From assembly GCF_022539505.1 (NCBI RefSeq), contig NC_061508.1, positions 92,111,276 through 92,175,275 of the forward strand: a stretch of 64,000 nt of DNA, read 5' to 3'. The position numbers were made by a program, and so were the translations under genes. The stretch's first letter is position 1. The number at the start of each line of letters is the position of its first letter. This document shows positions 34,380 to 46,347 of the stretch, piece after piece. A model generated the notes under the pieces. The model ran no database searches. It had not been told where the DNA came from and was given only the letters and a program-made list of their open reading frames with translations. Source of the stretch: Lolium rigidum. Lineage: Eukaryota; Streptophyta; Magnoliopsida; Poales; Poaceae.

Positions 34380-36110
34380 ATTACACTGAAAACTGAGAGA
34401 CTGCGAATAAGGATAGATAGACACAAGTGCTCTATACCAATAGAGGACAGATAGACACAAAGGGGCCTATACCAAGAATGGCAGAGAGAGACTGCAAATA
34501 AACTTCTGGATGAAAAGAACTAGTTAATCCTGGGACGTATGCATAGTGCTAGACATTATGACAGTGTAGCAAATACTACTGGGTACGGTTTAGCATGGAA
34601 AATCCCTTAGGAATACTCAAGCAGGGTCACTGGTCACTTAGAACTCCTCAAGCCGTATGTTGGAGTGGATCCTTGAGGAAAATGGCAAAAACAAGATCTG
34701 GTACTCACTGAAGGACAACTGAAACTCAGAAAACCTTAAGTACTGCAAAAGCCAAACCAAGGAACTAGCTTTTCACTGAAGGACAACTTTAATTGAACAA
34801 TGAAAAGCTCAAGAAATAAGGAAAAATTTCAAAAAATCAAGACTAAGAAACTAAAAAATTTGCATACAGGTTTCATGCCTGACCACAAGAAAAGCATGAA
34901 GTAAAAAATACTTTACGATATGCCAGCTGCACCCTGTCGTGACACATCACATAGAAAAGAGACATAGAAAAATACTTTACCTGGAGGAGGATTGCAATGG
35001 CTGACAGAGACTAACGACTGCAGTTGTAGGTCGGCGAGGAAACTGGTTTGCGGGGATGCAAACTGGGAAATTGAGATGATGAAAAAGTGATAAACTTACA
35101 AAATCAATATCATTAAGAGAAAGAGATAAACTGCAAAATGAGTGACTCGAGAAACTGAGAAATTTAAGAAATGCAAAATGAGAAACTGAAGAAAAATGAG
35201 AGACTCGGAAACTCGGGGACTAGAAAGACTGAACATGACTTCCAATGACTGAAGAAAATAAGAATGAGAGTGACTGAAAACTGAGGGACCGAGAGAAACC
35301 CATTGCTCTGAATGAGTGAATAAAAACACTGAAAACATAGGAAGGATGGAAGATAACTGAAGAATTATTTAATGAAGAAAAAGAGACCAAGAATTAAACT
35401 GAATAATGATGCATTTATAAACTCAGAGACAGAAAGACTTAACAAAACTAACAAGCTCCATATCTATAAATAATGTATTGAATTTGTCGATAACTGAAGA
35501 ATTATTTAATGAAGAAACAAAAACCAAGAATCTAACTGAAGAATGATGCATTTAAATACTCAAGGACAGAAAGACTTAACAAAACTAACAAGCTATGATT
35601 GCTAAAATGAAAGAATGATGAAATGAAATGCAAATAAGGAAATCCTTCAAAAAATCAAGACTAACGAACGAAATCTGAAAACTGAGATACCGAAAAACTC
35701 TAGAAATTAACAAAGTCTGAAAACTGAAGAGACTAGAATAAAATAACGATGACTGAATACTGGTGAAACAAAATGAAAAATTGAAATATGTAGAAAATGA
35801 TAAACTGAAAAAACTCAAAATGAAATTAATGATGATCTAAAGGACACTGCAAACTGAAAGACTGAAAACTATAAATAAAGAAATAAAAGAGACTAAGATG
35901 GACTGAGAATAGATGAGAATTGGAACTTAAAAATAACATGGACACACTGAGATGACTAAGAAAAAAAGAAGAAACTGAAAACAGAGAAATGAGTACTATA
36001 CTCAAGCAGCGAAACTTATTAACTCATAGACTCATCAGCTAAACTACTTTTCTCAGGGATGAAGAAAACAGAGAAATGAATTGAGAAAGAAAGAAAGAAA
36101 GAATGCATGA
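34380..36110. repeat. A-rich, strand-biased GAAACTGA repeat field
   Basis: The plus strand is rich in short units such as GAAACTGA, AAACTGAG and GAGAGACT, dozens of times, with very little C or T between them. It ends in GAAAGAAAGAAAGAATG near 36087. It precedes the transposase gene. Such strong purine bias with a phrase-like repeat has no coding frame. Confidence 0.6.
35353..35597. repeat. Imperfect tandem repeat, unit about 137 bp
   Basis: ATAACTGAAGAATTATTTAA occurs at about 35353 and 35490. Each copy is followed by an AATGATGCATTTA block and ends AGACTTAACAAAACTAACAA (near 35433 and 35574). Copies differ by small indels, for example TATAAACTCAGAG versus AATACTCAAGG. Confidence 0.8.
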
Positions 36111-36295
36111 ATGAATGAAGAAAATAACTGACGAAGATCATCTGAGCTACTGATGTAAGCAGTTCATCCATGAAAAAGACAGAAAAAACTGCTTAGCGTC
36201 ATCGTTAATTTAAAATAGGCATGTATGACACACACAATACTGACAGGTACTGATGACATATTAATTTCATGCAGGTAATTAATGGTGGAAGCACA

Positions 36296-39200
36296 ATGAG
36301 AGACAGTGAAAATCAATTCGACGAATCAATGGCCATACAGGTACAAAGCATTGATGCGATAGCCACATATTAAAAGCAAGAAATTAACTACAATTATATT
36401 AAAAAAAACAACTTACCAATTTTGCAGGGGAAATTTTCATTTATGGCTTTACTGAATAGAGAACTTGATATGAACTATTCATCTTCAGCTACACATATCC
36501 AGGTATGGCAATAAAAATTACAGAGAATTATATCATTTACAGAAGAAAAAAAAGATATGACAGAAGAGATTACAAATAACATAATATTTCATGTTCATGC
36601 AGGGACAAGCACACTTGGAAGCTGAAAGAACCTCAGGGACATCGACACATCAACATGGCCAGAAAAATACTGAGCATGAGGAGCCTGAAGATATTCCATG
36701 GGAGACAAGTTTCTTTAATGACATGCAACTTGACGAGGTAAAAAACAAAAAACAAAGGGGATGCACTTCATATATCTATCTGAATTTAACGGAACAAATG
36801 CTTTCCTAGGTTGTCCATGAAGATGACCAAGGAGAGGGGGACAAGCAGGACTTCGACCACACATGGAATCTGGAGAGAAGTAATGATAACAATGGCGAAG
36901 CTGATTCTGCGAGAAAAAGAAATTCAGATAGATCAGATGAAAAAGGACAAGAAGAAAACAATTACATAACTGAAGAAGATGTTGAGATATTCCTAGAGAA
37001 TGAGGAGGCGGCAACAGATCAAAACAATGAGCACCCAACTCAAAACACTAGTCCAACGCTAGCAGAAGAACTAAAGCCAGTGAAGGGGATGGAATTTAAA
37101 TCAAGAGAGGATGCTCACAGGTTCTTGAACACATATTCTTATGCTGCTGGCTTTTCAATTGCTGTGGCGTCAGTGTAGCGTACGACAAGCAAGAAAAGAA
37201 ACAATGAGATAACAAGGGCAACGATAAAATGCAGTAAACATGGACATAACACAGAGGCTGAACATGAACATGTTGTGGCACAGAGACAGACAACAGTGCT
37301 TGTTAGGACTGATTGCAAGGTGGAGATGGTAATCAATGAAAAAATGGTATTTGGAAGATAACAAACCTGAAACTTGAGCACAATCATCCTCTTGAACCAG
37401 GGAGTAGGTTCTTCCGATCACACGTCTACATGACAAAGGAAGAGAAATCGATAATAAGAACTATGAAACAATGTAACATTCCAACTAGACTTATTGTTTC
37501 ATTTCTTGCACACATGAGAGGTGGCATGGAGCAGCTTCCATACAACAAGCGCAAAGTCTGTAACTATGCATCAACGGTTACCAGAGAGCTAAAACACTCT
37601 GATCTCATGGAGGTTCTCTCCTGGTTTAACAAGAAACAAGCTGAAGAACCTGGCTTTTATTACTCTTTGGATCTAGATGGAGAGAACAAAGTTAAAAGCA
37701 TTTTCTGGTCTGATGCAAGGGCGAGACAAGTACTACCATCTATATGGAGATTGCATATGCTTTGACACGACATTCTTGACAAACAAGTACAATTTACCAT
37801 TTGCTCCATTTGTTGGAATATCACCACATGGGAAAACATATTTGTTTGCTTGCGGATTCATCATAAATGAACAAGCAAACTCGTTTGAATGGTTATTCAG
37901 ATAGTTCCTAACAACAATGGGTGGCATACCTCCTCAATCAATAATGACCGATCGGTGTAGGTCAATGGGCGAGTGCAATAAAAGAGGTTTTCCCAAACGC
38001 AACACACAGAAATTGTTTGTTCCATGTCAAGAAGAATTGCGATGACAAAAATGGACCAACATTTGCAGAGAATGAAGGGTTGTATGAGGAGATGCAAGAC
38101 ATTATCGATAACTCATTGACAGTACAAGAATTTGAAACACTATGGCCACAAATGATTGAAAAATACAATGTTGCTGGTGTGAAAGTATTTGAGGACATGT
38201 GGACCAATAGAAAGAAGTATGTTCCAGTGTACTTCAAGACAAAGTTTTTCCCATTCATACAGACAACAGACTAGAAGTGAAGCAACGAATGCCTTGTTCA
38301 AGAAAGGAGTTGGCGCACAATTCAGACATGACTAGCTTCCCGAGAGAGTATCAGCGAATAATGGATACAATACATGCAAATGAAGATGAGTTGGACCATA
38401 AGGTTGCAAACAAGAAAGTCAACCCAACTAAATTCTTGACAAAATACTACATAGAAAGACAAGCTCATGACTTATACAACCTTGCCATCTTCAGAAAATT
38501 CCAGTTCACACTAAAGGATGTTACAAGGCTAAATATTCGAGAACAAGAAAAAGAGAAAGTTTTCGTCTTGTTCCAGGCCAGCAATTGTGTAATAAAAGAG
38601 CACAGGCAACGAAACTATGTAGTGCTGGTGAACAAACAGACAGAAGAATACTCATGTGTTTGCTGCAAATTTGAAAAGGATGGCATCTTGTGCTCTCACA
38701 TTCTTAAAGTAATGCTGCACCTTGAGGTCGAGAAAATTCCAGAGAAGTACATAATTGAAAGATGGCGAAAGAAGAGTCAAAAACTCAACTACAGACTACC
38801 AGCACCAGAAGAAATAGACAATGATAGTCTAAGGTACAGCTTGCTAACAAGAATCTTGACACAGACAGCTTCTAAAGGATCTAAGAGCAGAGAAAAATGC
38901 CAGTACCTTATTCAAGAAGCAAAAAGAATAGAAGAACACTTGGATGCAATGGACAGAGTACGAGAAGACACTGGAGAAACGCAACCCACGGATCAGCCCA
39001 CATCGACAAGGACAGTTTCGAACTTGTTCAATGCATCAGTGCATGAAGGTTCGAGTGCAACAATAGACATACTTAACCCTGATCATGCACATACAAGAGG
39101 GCGCCCAAGGATGATGACAATAAAGGAGAAAATAAAGCAAAACAAGTTCTACAAATGCTCACACTGTGGCAGTGGTGACCACACTTTGAAGAACTGTACA

Positions 39201-39501
39201 AACAAACATCTTGTATTCAATTTGCCAAAGCCAAAAAGGACCCGAAAATCAAAAATTACAGGTTCAGGTAATATATGATCGTATGATATCATAAGTCTGA
39301 AGAAACCAAAGTAATCAAACTACATTACATAATAAAATCTACTTTTAAATTGCAGGTACAAATTCTCCAGCCATGAAATCAACGAAGAAGGGGAAAAAAA
39401 CAAAGGATGCAGTTCGAACCAATCAAGAACCCCAGGTTGAAATGACAGAAAACACAATTAGCGGGGAAGAATCTTCAGTAATTGTACCACCCCGCATGTA
39501 G
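36296..39501 (+). pseudogene. FAR1-related MULE transposase, multiply disrupted
   Basis: Exons by splice consensus: 36296-36340, 36428-36502, 36603-36737, about 36810-39267, and 39356-39501. The first four join in frame. Domain order is an acidic N-terminus, a FAR1 DNA-binding domain (KGMEFKSREDAHRFLNTYSY ... LEHNHPLEPGSRFFRSH), the MULE catalytic domain (first Asp in CFDTTFLTNKY, second in QSIMTD, Glu in RSEATNALFKK), a SWIM zinc finger (CVCCKF...LCSH, near 38660-38700), and a CCHC knuckle (CSHCGSGDHTLKNC). Breaks: a TAG near 37177, two frameshifts around 37345-37375, a frameshift near 37735, a TAG near 37903, a frameshift near 37955, and a stop/shift near 38270. From 38277 to 39267 one frame is open. 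The first exon is a guess; an upstream leader exon is possible. It would bind and cut the element ends in the nucleus if intact. Confidence 0.8.
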
Positions 39502-41271
39502 CGGAGAAGCAAGTGATGGTTGGAGGACATATTTATGTAATAGTGTTATTCTCAGGTCAAATGATTGTAAACTCAAGGAACACCATGTGACATGTATTAT
39601 TCGTGATGTACTTCAAATTATTACAAGTTGGTGTGAACTTATCCATTAAGAACACAGATTGCAAAAATAAAACAGGACAAAAAGGAAGTACAAATGGAAA
39701 ATAGCAGAGAGATATATGAGTACTTACCACTAGTAAGACGTACTTCAATTTGCAAATTCTCTGCAGTCCAACATATCATGAACTCCCTGTGATGCGAAAA
39801 CATGAATTTTGTTCTGTCAAATTAAAACCTACAAGGAAATACAAATTGACTATACAGAGCTGTAATACACCTGTTTAACGATCGAGTAAATATGACACTA
39901 CCGAGCACACAACCTTATTTACAAACTAGTACGTAGTTCAAAAAGCATCTTGTTATAAAACCAGAATGTCACCTGCTACATGCTATTTCTACTACTACTC
40001 CATTCAACACCCATCTAGGCATGGAAAAAAAAGAAGAAAGGCAATTTGAAAACACAAAACTATATAAAAGAAAGAGTAAGAAGAAACTGAAACAGAAGGA
40101 GTCACTAGAAAAAGGAGCCCGACAGTTGGCGTCACTAGAAGGAGTATATTCCCATCCTCCCGCAAAATTAAGTGCAAAACTGAATTAAAACGGAAGGAAA
40201 AACACTCTTTTTAGTATAGCCAGATGGTAAAGCAACTCAAAATTATGAAAAACCAAGCTAACTAGCATTTGCCAGTGAAACACCATCCGCAAAAATTCAT
40301 CAAAAAAAATTGTGTCCCTCTAGTGTAAGTTCCCATCTGAGCCCGACAAATAATTGAACGACAAACTGAACATATAGTAGCCCCCCTGTATTCACATACT
40401 TCCTCATCTTGAAAATAAAAACATGTATGACAACGAGTGAAAATAAACTCCTTCCCAAAGTAAACTAATAACCCAACTACTTGAAATGATACTAAGTGAC
40501 ATGGTACAGCTCCAACCACATTGCCCCAATTTGGCGCTAACTCATATGATGCTGCCCCACCAAAACTTACCAGTTTGCCACTAACTAACATGATGCTGCT
40601 CTAACCACCTTTGTCCAGGCATGAGCAAAACACTACACTACTTGGTAAACTGAAGAAAAAGAAAATATAGAGAAAACTGGTAAACTGAACAAGACTAAAA
40701 AACATTAAGCCGGCGACATTAACCAGAAGGGAAGTTAAAACAACCATCAAAAAAAGGTCCTCCTCCTTTATCCGGGCTTGGAACCGGCTATCTAAAAAGA
40801 ATATGTTAGATAGGCGGAGTTACCCCATATAACCCCAACCCCACGGAAAAAGTAATGAAAAGCACAAAAAATGAAAAATAAAAGAACCCGGATACAAAAG
40901 TCCACAAATACTGAAGAACAAGATACAAACAATATTCAGTCAAAAAAGTCTTACAGATAAAAGAAAAGAAGGATAGAATATACTAATGTAGAGTTATAAT
41001 AAACTGCTGCTATCTTCTGACAATTCTTGTTCTATAACATGAACAGATAAATGTGGAAAGATCAGTACCGCGCAAAAAGCGGTAACTTGAGGACTAGAGC
41101 TCATGCCTTTTTCTTCTCTAAGCAGGCATGTCAACACTTTCAGGCACTGGAGAATTAACGGATTTCTGACCCCAGGAGGTATAGTATCGATCACTTGGCG
41201 TCAAATTGATGCGTCAACATTGAAAATTCCTGCTTGTTAATTCCAATCGAACACCAAAAAATAAAAAAGGC
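39502..41271. other. Space between the two convergent MULE genes
   Basis: AT-rich with no supported gene; it must hold the 3' ends of both transcripts. At 40752-40845 lies a SINE-like piece: the reverse strand reads AGCCGGTTCCAAGCCCGG then ATAAAGGAGGAGG, with a pol III B-box-like GGTTCCAAGCC. A shorter relative lies near 33968-34008. The SINE label is tentative. Confidence 0.4.
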
Positions 41272-43240
41272 CTATGTCTGCAAAACAACAAAGAAAAGAC
41301 TTATATAAAATTACTATAAAAATCAGACACACATACAGAAAAAGAAAAAAGAATAAGAGGTAGAATACAAACCTGCATCTTGTAGTTGAGGACGATTGAT
41401 TTGTCAACATTGTTCCTTTTGCAGAAAAATAACTGGTTGGCATACTGAATTCTAATGTGAATAATGTCATCCTTGGAAAATAAAGTGCATGTATCAACCT
41501 CTGGTTTGAAAATTTCCATAAATTTCATAGTAAACACCCCACAATCATCACTGTCAAAAAAAGACATGGAGAAAACAAATCACTACAAAAAGGGAGATAC
41601 TTAAAAACATCAAACCTGAAAAGTAACAGAAATAGAAAAAAGATATACGCAGTTTGAACATGACAATAGGAGAATCTGAACTTACGCGTTATCTTGCTTC
41701 GGGACTTTGGCATACATTATTGAAAAAATTCTAAAAATATTCTCTTCACTTTTGAATATAATTTGCCATAGTTTCACAAAGTTGTTTATCTATAAAAACA
41801 AAAAGAACGCCAACACAAAAAATGAATATTAGTGATACACACATGGATTCGAAAAACATATCTTGACATTCTTGCTTATGGAAAAATCAAATTACCAAGA
41901 CATTCTTGATGGAAGTGTGGAAATCATCGTCCTTGTTATACAGGGAATCAAGAAAGACAAACAGCTTGAATTTGAAATCAACGGAGAAAGTAAACCAGTG
42001 ACGTGAGCGACAAATTGGAAAAAATAGCTACAAAAAAGAAACAGATGGATACATGACAAAAAGAGAATGGCATAGTAGAACAAAGTGGCATATTACAACT
42101 GAAACAACAAAACAACAAATACCCTATCAGATAACTCCAGTCTTTTCCCTTTGCTAGCCGATGCACCAATGAAAGCCTTGGAAATTAAATCAAGCTGAGA
42201 TTCATTATTATAATCCAAAATGTTTTCCTGCAAAACAACAACACATAAGTGCAATGACATTTCGAGCTAAAAAATATTGTTCGAGGCAGTGAAAAAAACT
42301 AAAGAGTGAAAACAAAGTTACTAACACCAATGAAGGAGAAGAAATGGTGCCTCCCAGATTTACTAGGATGATTATCCTCGAACAACTTGCGACAAAAAAC
42401 TGGAATAAGGAAGTTGTCGACATGACCTTCCCTCTGCAAAGATTGCCCTAGGGATATGAAGTTACAATGAACCTTTGAATACTTAACACAGTATAACCTG
42501 GCAAATGAAAACAAAATTAGAGAGAAACACAAGAAAATAATAAGAAATCAACACATGTGACTACGCATGGTGTCCTGATTGTAGGAGTATATACTTGTTA
42601 AGGGAAATGGCAACGCATGATATATTGACATCACTGGTTTAAGGACAAAACTACGGTCTGTGATTTTCCCGCTTCATTTGCAGTCACGGAACATGTTAAT
42701 GTATATCTGGTAAACAGGTACTAAAGTAAACTACAGATTAGATAGAATCTCTTTAGGGTTTTGTAATTTAGATTACTGTATATATATTCGCGTTGAGGCT
42801 TGTAATAACAATGACCCTATATGGCTATATAAAAGTACAAAAAAAACACTAAAAAAATGAAAACACATCATACAAAAAGGGTATAGACAGATGAGATATA
42901 CATACTTTTGAACTCCCTTTGTGTATGCCAATTCAACAATAGAACAGAAATTCTTGACATCAAGGTTTGACACAGGGAAACGATGATTCTGAACCAAAGG
43001 AAGAGCCAAAGTGTTTTTAGGCTGGAGAATGATAATATCATCTTTTGGGAACAATTCTTCAGCAGCATTCTCTGACAGGTCGATATAGTTTTCTAAGTTA
43101 TTTCCAAACTGACTTCCAATTGCAGGTTGTTGTGCTTTGTTAATCAACTTGTTGTACAGCTCATCACTTTTGCTAGCAAGCTCAGCTTGTCTCAAATGGA
43201 AATCCTTTGACACATTACTAGCTTTGGGAGAATTCAAAAT
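41272..43240 (-). CDS. Ulp1-like protease gene, 3' block (exons 11-17, catalytic domain)
   Basis: Minus-strand exons, in order: 43240-42906, 42497-42326, 42227-42123, 42027-41896, 41789-41686, 41550-41373, 41277-41272. All have AG acceptors and GT donors, and each phase fits the next. The active site is complete: His in CRSRHWFTFSVDFK (codon 42000-41998), Asp 17 residues later in VFLDSLY (41949-41947), Gln in YAKVPKQDN (41696-41694), and Cys in DDCGVFTMKF (41543-41541), six residues after Gln. Yeast Ulp1 has the same H-D spacing (514/531) and Q-C spacing (574/580). The stop TAG comes two codons into the last exon. The family (C48) cleaves SUMO-type isopeptide bonds; the substrate of transposon-borne members is not known. 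This is one gene with the blocks at 50168-52226 and 59345-60347, about 946 codons in all. Confidence 0.85.
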
Positions 43241-43287
43241 CTATGATGAAAAAACATAAGATGAAAATTCAGAAAAAGGGGGAAAGA

Positions 43288-43292
43288 CACAA
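43288..43292. repeat. Target-site duplication CACAA, left copy
   Basis: CACAA immediately before the 5' LTR is repeated at 50113-50117 immediately after the 3' LTR. Five bases is the normal gypsy duplication size. Confidence 0.9.
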
Positions 43293-45006
43293 TGATACGT
43301 CTCCGACGTATCGATAATTTCTTGTGTTCCATGCCACATTATTGATGATATCTACATGTTTTATGCACACTTTATGTCATATTCGTGCATTTTCTGGAAC
43401 TAACCTATTGACGAGATGCCGAAGGGCCGCTTCTGTTTTCTGCTGTTTTTGGTTCCAAAAATCCTAGTAAAGAAATATTCTCGGAATCGGACGAAATCAA
43501 GACCCGGGTTCCTATTTTTCCCGGAACCATCCGAACACCCGAGAGCCGCCAGAGGAAGCCCCGGGGGCCCCACACCACACCCCGGCGCGGCCGGAGGGGC
43601 CGCGCCGCCCTATGGTGTGGGCCCCCGAGGCCCCCTCCGAGGCTGCCCTTCCGCCTATTTAAAGCCTCCGTCGCGAAAACCCCGAGGCGAAAAAACCACG
43701 ATACGGAAAACCTTCCGGAGCCGCCGCCATCGCGAAGCCAAGATCCGGGGGACAGGAGTCTCCGTTCCGGCACCTGCCGGAGCGGGGAAGTGCCCCGGAA
43801 GGCTTCTCCATCGACACCGCTGCCATCTCCACCGCCATCTTCATCACCGCTGATGCTCCCATGAGGAGGGAGTAGTTCTCCATCGAGGCTCGGGGCTGTA
43901 CCGGTAGCTATGTGGTTCATCTCTCTCCTATGTGCTTCAATACAATAATCTCATGAGCTGCCTTACATGATTGAGATTCATATGATGATGCTTGTAATCT
44001 AGATGTCGTTATGCTAGTCAAGTGAATTTTACTTATGTGATCTCCGGAGACTCCTTGTCCCACGTGTGTAAAGGTGACGAGTGTGTGCACCGTGTGGGTC
44101 TCTTAGGCTATATTTCACAGTAATACTTATTCACCGTTATGAATGGCATAGTGAAGTGCTTATTTATATCCCTTTATGATTGCAATGTATTTTGTATCAC
44201 AATTTATCTATGCGCTACTCTAGCAATGTTATTAAAGTAGTTTTATTCCTCCCGCACGGTGTAATGGTGACAGAGTGTGTGCATCCGTGTTAGTACTTGG
44301 TTTATGCTATGATTATGATCTTTTGTAGATTATGAAGTTAACTATTGCTATGATGGTATTGATGTGATCTATTCCTCCTACATAGTGTGAAGGTGATAGT
44401 GTGCATACTATGTTAGTACTTGGTTTAGTCGAATTGATCTTTCATGCACTCTAAGGTTATTTAAATATGAACATTGAATTGTGGAGCTTGTTAACTCCGG
44501 CATTGAGGGTTCGTGTAATCCTACGCAATGTGTTCATCATCCAACAAGAGAGTGTAGAGTATGCATTTATCTATTACGTTATGTGATCAATGTTGAGAGT
44601 GTCCACTAGTGAAAGTCTAATCCCTAGGCCTTGTTCCTAAATATCGCTATCGCTGCTTGTTTACTTGTTTTATCATGCGTTACTCATCGCTACCATATTA
44701 CCACCATCAACTACACGCCAGACAAGTTATTTTCTGGTGCCGTTACTACTGCTCATATTCATTCATACCACCTGTATTTCACTATCTCTTCGCCGAACTA
44801 GTGCACCTATTAGGTGTGTTGGGGACACAAGAGACTTCTTGCTTTGTGGTTGCGGGGTTGCATGAGAGGGATATCTTTGACCTCTTCCTCCCTGAGTTCG
44901 ATAAACCTTGGGTGATCCACTTAAGGGAAAGTTGCTGCTGTTCTACAAACCTCTGCTCTTGGAGGCCCAACACTGTCTACAAGAATAGAAGCTCCCGTAG
45001 ACATCA
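43293..45006 (+). repeat. 5' LTR of the complete Athila-like element
   Basis: 1,714 bp, TGATACGTCTCCGACGTATC to CGTAGACATCA. TATA box TATTTAAA at 43656-43663 follows the GC-rich part. Near 44727 it holds TTTTCTGGTGCCGTTACTAC, a PBS-like string inside the LTR, which hints that part of the LTR end was once internal sequence. Confidence 0.9.
43656..43663 (+). promoter_or_regulatory. LTR TATA box
   Basis: TATTTAAA within CCGCCTATTTAAAGCCTCCG; the same position reads TGTTTAAA in the 3' LTR (48763-48770), so the donor promoter is intact only in the 5' copy. Confidence 0.55.
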
Positions 45007-45016
45007 AGCTATTTTC

Positions 45017-45034
45017 TGGCGCCGTTGCCGGGAG
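45017..45034 (+). other. Primer-binding site, tRNA-Asp type
   Basis: TGGCGCCGTTGCCGGGAG, ten bases after the LTR, matches the plant tRNA-Asp 3' end complement over 16 bases. Confidence 0.85.
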
Positions 45035-45165
45035 GAAAGGTAAAAGGTACTCACACTCCGGATCTCGGCTACTAAGCTATTTTCGCCGTTGTAAGTACTC
45101 GAAGTTATTTCCTTTAGATCCTGCAATTGCATCTTTTTGTTTCTTGTTTACACTAGTTTGGCATA

Positions 45166-45807
45166 ATGGACAACAATGAGCTTCTTATTCTATTTCCTGA
45201 TTTAAGACATGGATGGTTTGATGCGAAAATTAAAAAACCCATGGAACATATTAGCATGAATACTTTGAATACCATTGTTGCTAATGATATGGAAAATTCT
45301 AAGCTTGGGGAAGCTGGTTTTGATGAGCTTGATATTTTTAGTCCCCCAACCATTGAGGAGAAAATTTACTTCGATGATACTTTGCCTCCTATATTTGATG
45401 ATGAGAATAATAATGATAGCTACTTTGTTGAATTTGCTTCCACTATTACTAATAAAATTGACTATGCCTATGTGGAGAGTAATAATTGTATGCATGAGAC
45501 TCATGATAAGAATGCCTTATGTGATAGTTATATTGTTGAGTTTGCTCATGATACTACTGAAAGTTATTATGAGAGAGGAAAATATGGTTGTGGAAATTTT
45601 CATGTTACTAAAATGCCTCTCTATGTGCTGAAATTTTTGAAGCTACACTTGTTCTATCTTCCTATGCTTGTTACTTTGCTCCTCATGAACTTGTTTATTT
45701 ACAAGATTCCTTTGCATAGGAAGCATGTTAGGCTTAAATTTGTTTTGAATTTGCCTCTTGATGCTCTCTTTTGCTTCAACTACTATTTCTTGCGAGTGCA
45801 TCATTAA
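45166..45807 (+). CDS. ORF of the non-autonomous Athila element (213 aa, unknown)
   Basis: Starts MDNNELLILFPDLRHGWFDA. The first ~110 residues are acidic (FDELDIFSPPTIEEKIYFDD, FDDENNNDSYFVEFA). Around residues 150-180 there is a hydrophobic run, LHLFYLPMLVTLLLMNLFIY, followed by a basic IPLHRKHVRLK. The length is too short for gag and I see no zinc knuckle. It sits where gag normally starts, 130 bp after the PBS. A second copy (30704-31110, minus) keeps the same frame. A membrane-type protein is conceivable, since Athila elements can carry env-like ORFs, but location and length do not fit well; a shortened and reframed gag/pol remnant is also possible. Confidence 0.45.
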   Translation: MDNNELLILFPDLRHGWFDAKIKKPMEHISMNTLNTIVANDMENSKLGEAGFDELDIFSPPTIEEKIYFDDTLPPIFDDENNNDSYFVEFASTITNKIDYAYVESNNCMHETHDKNALCDSYIVEFAHDTTESYYERGKYGCGNFHVTKMPLYVLKFLKLHLFYLPMLVTLLLMNLFIYKIPLHRKHVRLKFVLNLPLDALFCFNYYFLRVHH

Positions 45808-46107
45808 AACCGCTGAGCCCATCTTAATGGCTATAAAGAAAGAACTTCTTGGGAGATAACCCATGTGTTTACTTTGCTACAGTACTTTGTTTTATATTTG
45901 AGTCTTGGAAGTTGTTTACTACTGTAGCAACCTCTCCTTATCTTAGTTTTGAGTTTTGTTGTGCCAAGTGAAGTCTTTGATAGTAAAGTGAATACTAGAT
46001 TTGGATTATCATGCGTGAAACAGATTTCTTTGCTGTCACGAATCTGGGTCTAATTCTCTGTAGGTCACTCATAAAATTAAGCCAATTTACGTGAGTGATC
46101 CTCAGAT

Positions 46108-46347
46108 ATGTACGCAACTTTCATTCAATTTGGGCATTTTCATTTGAGCAAGTCCGGTGCCTCAATAAAATCCATCTTTACGGACTGTTCTGTTTTGACA
46201 GATTCTGCCTTTTATTTCGCATTGCCTCTTTTGCTATGTTGGATGAATTTCTTTGATCCATTAATGTCCAGTAGCTTTATGCAATGTCCAGAAGTGTTAA
46301 GAATGATTGTGTCACCTCTGAACATGTTAATTTTTATTGTCCACTAA
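46108..46347 (+). CDS. Small ORF (79 aa), third copy
   Basis: MYATFIQFGHFHLSKSGAS with the same hydrophobic core as the copies at 9309 and 30184, here seven codons longer because the stop moved. It lies in the 3' noncoding region. Function unknown. Confidence 0.25.
   Translation: MYATFIQFGHFHLSKSGASIKSIFTDCSVLTDSAFYFALPLLLCWMNFFDPLMSSSFMQCPEVLRMIVSPLNMLIFIVH

Larger units (their letters stand above)
31111..36295. other. MULE left subterminal region, no confirmed gene
   Basis: AT-rich sequence without a long frame. A possible short exon at 31564-31659 (MEDNDEQAPGNKKGIGKLHE, ending at a GT donor) could join an acceptor TTTTGCAG at 31869-31876, giving a roughly 45-residue product; this is weak. 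Two related GC-richer blocks, GAGGATTGCA(G/A)(C/T)GGCTG...GACTGC(G/A)GTTGTAGGTCGG, occur at about 32377-32440 and 34985-35035. A 36-bp fragment at 33968-34008 resembles one at 40752-40796 (reverse strand AGCCGGTT...AAAGGAGGAGG). Confidence 0.4.

Noticed and set aside
40752..40845. A tRNA gene suggested by the B-box-like GGTTCCAAGCC
   Set aside because: No matching A box or cloverleaf could be folded around it; a SINE-type fragment explains it better.
45166..45807. Reading the 213-residue ORF as an Athila env gene
   Set aside because: It has one hydrophobic segment, but it follows the PBS directly, is much shorter than env-like ORFs and lacks a signal peptide; kept as unknown.
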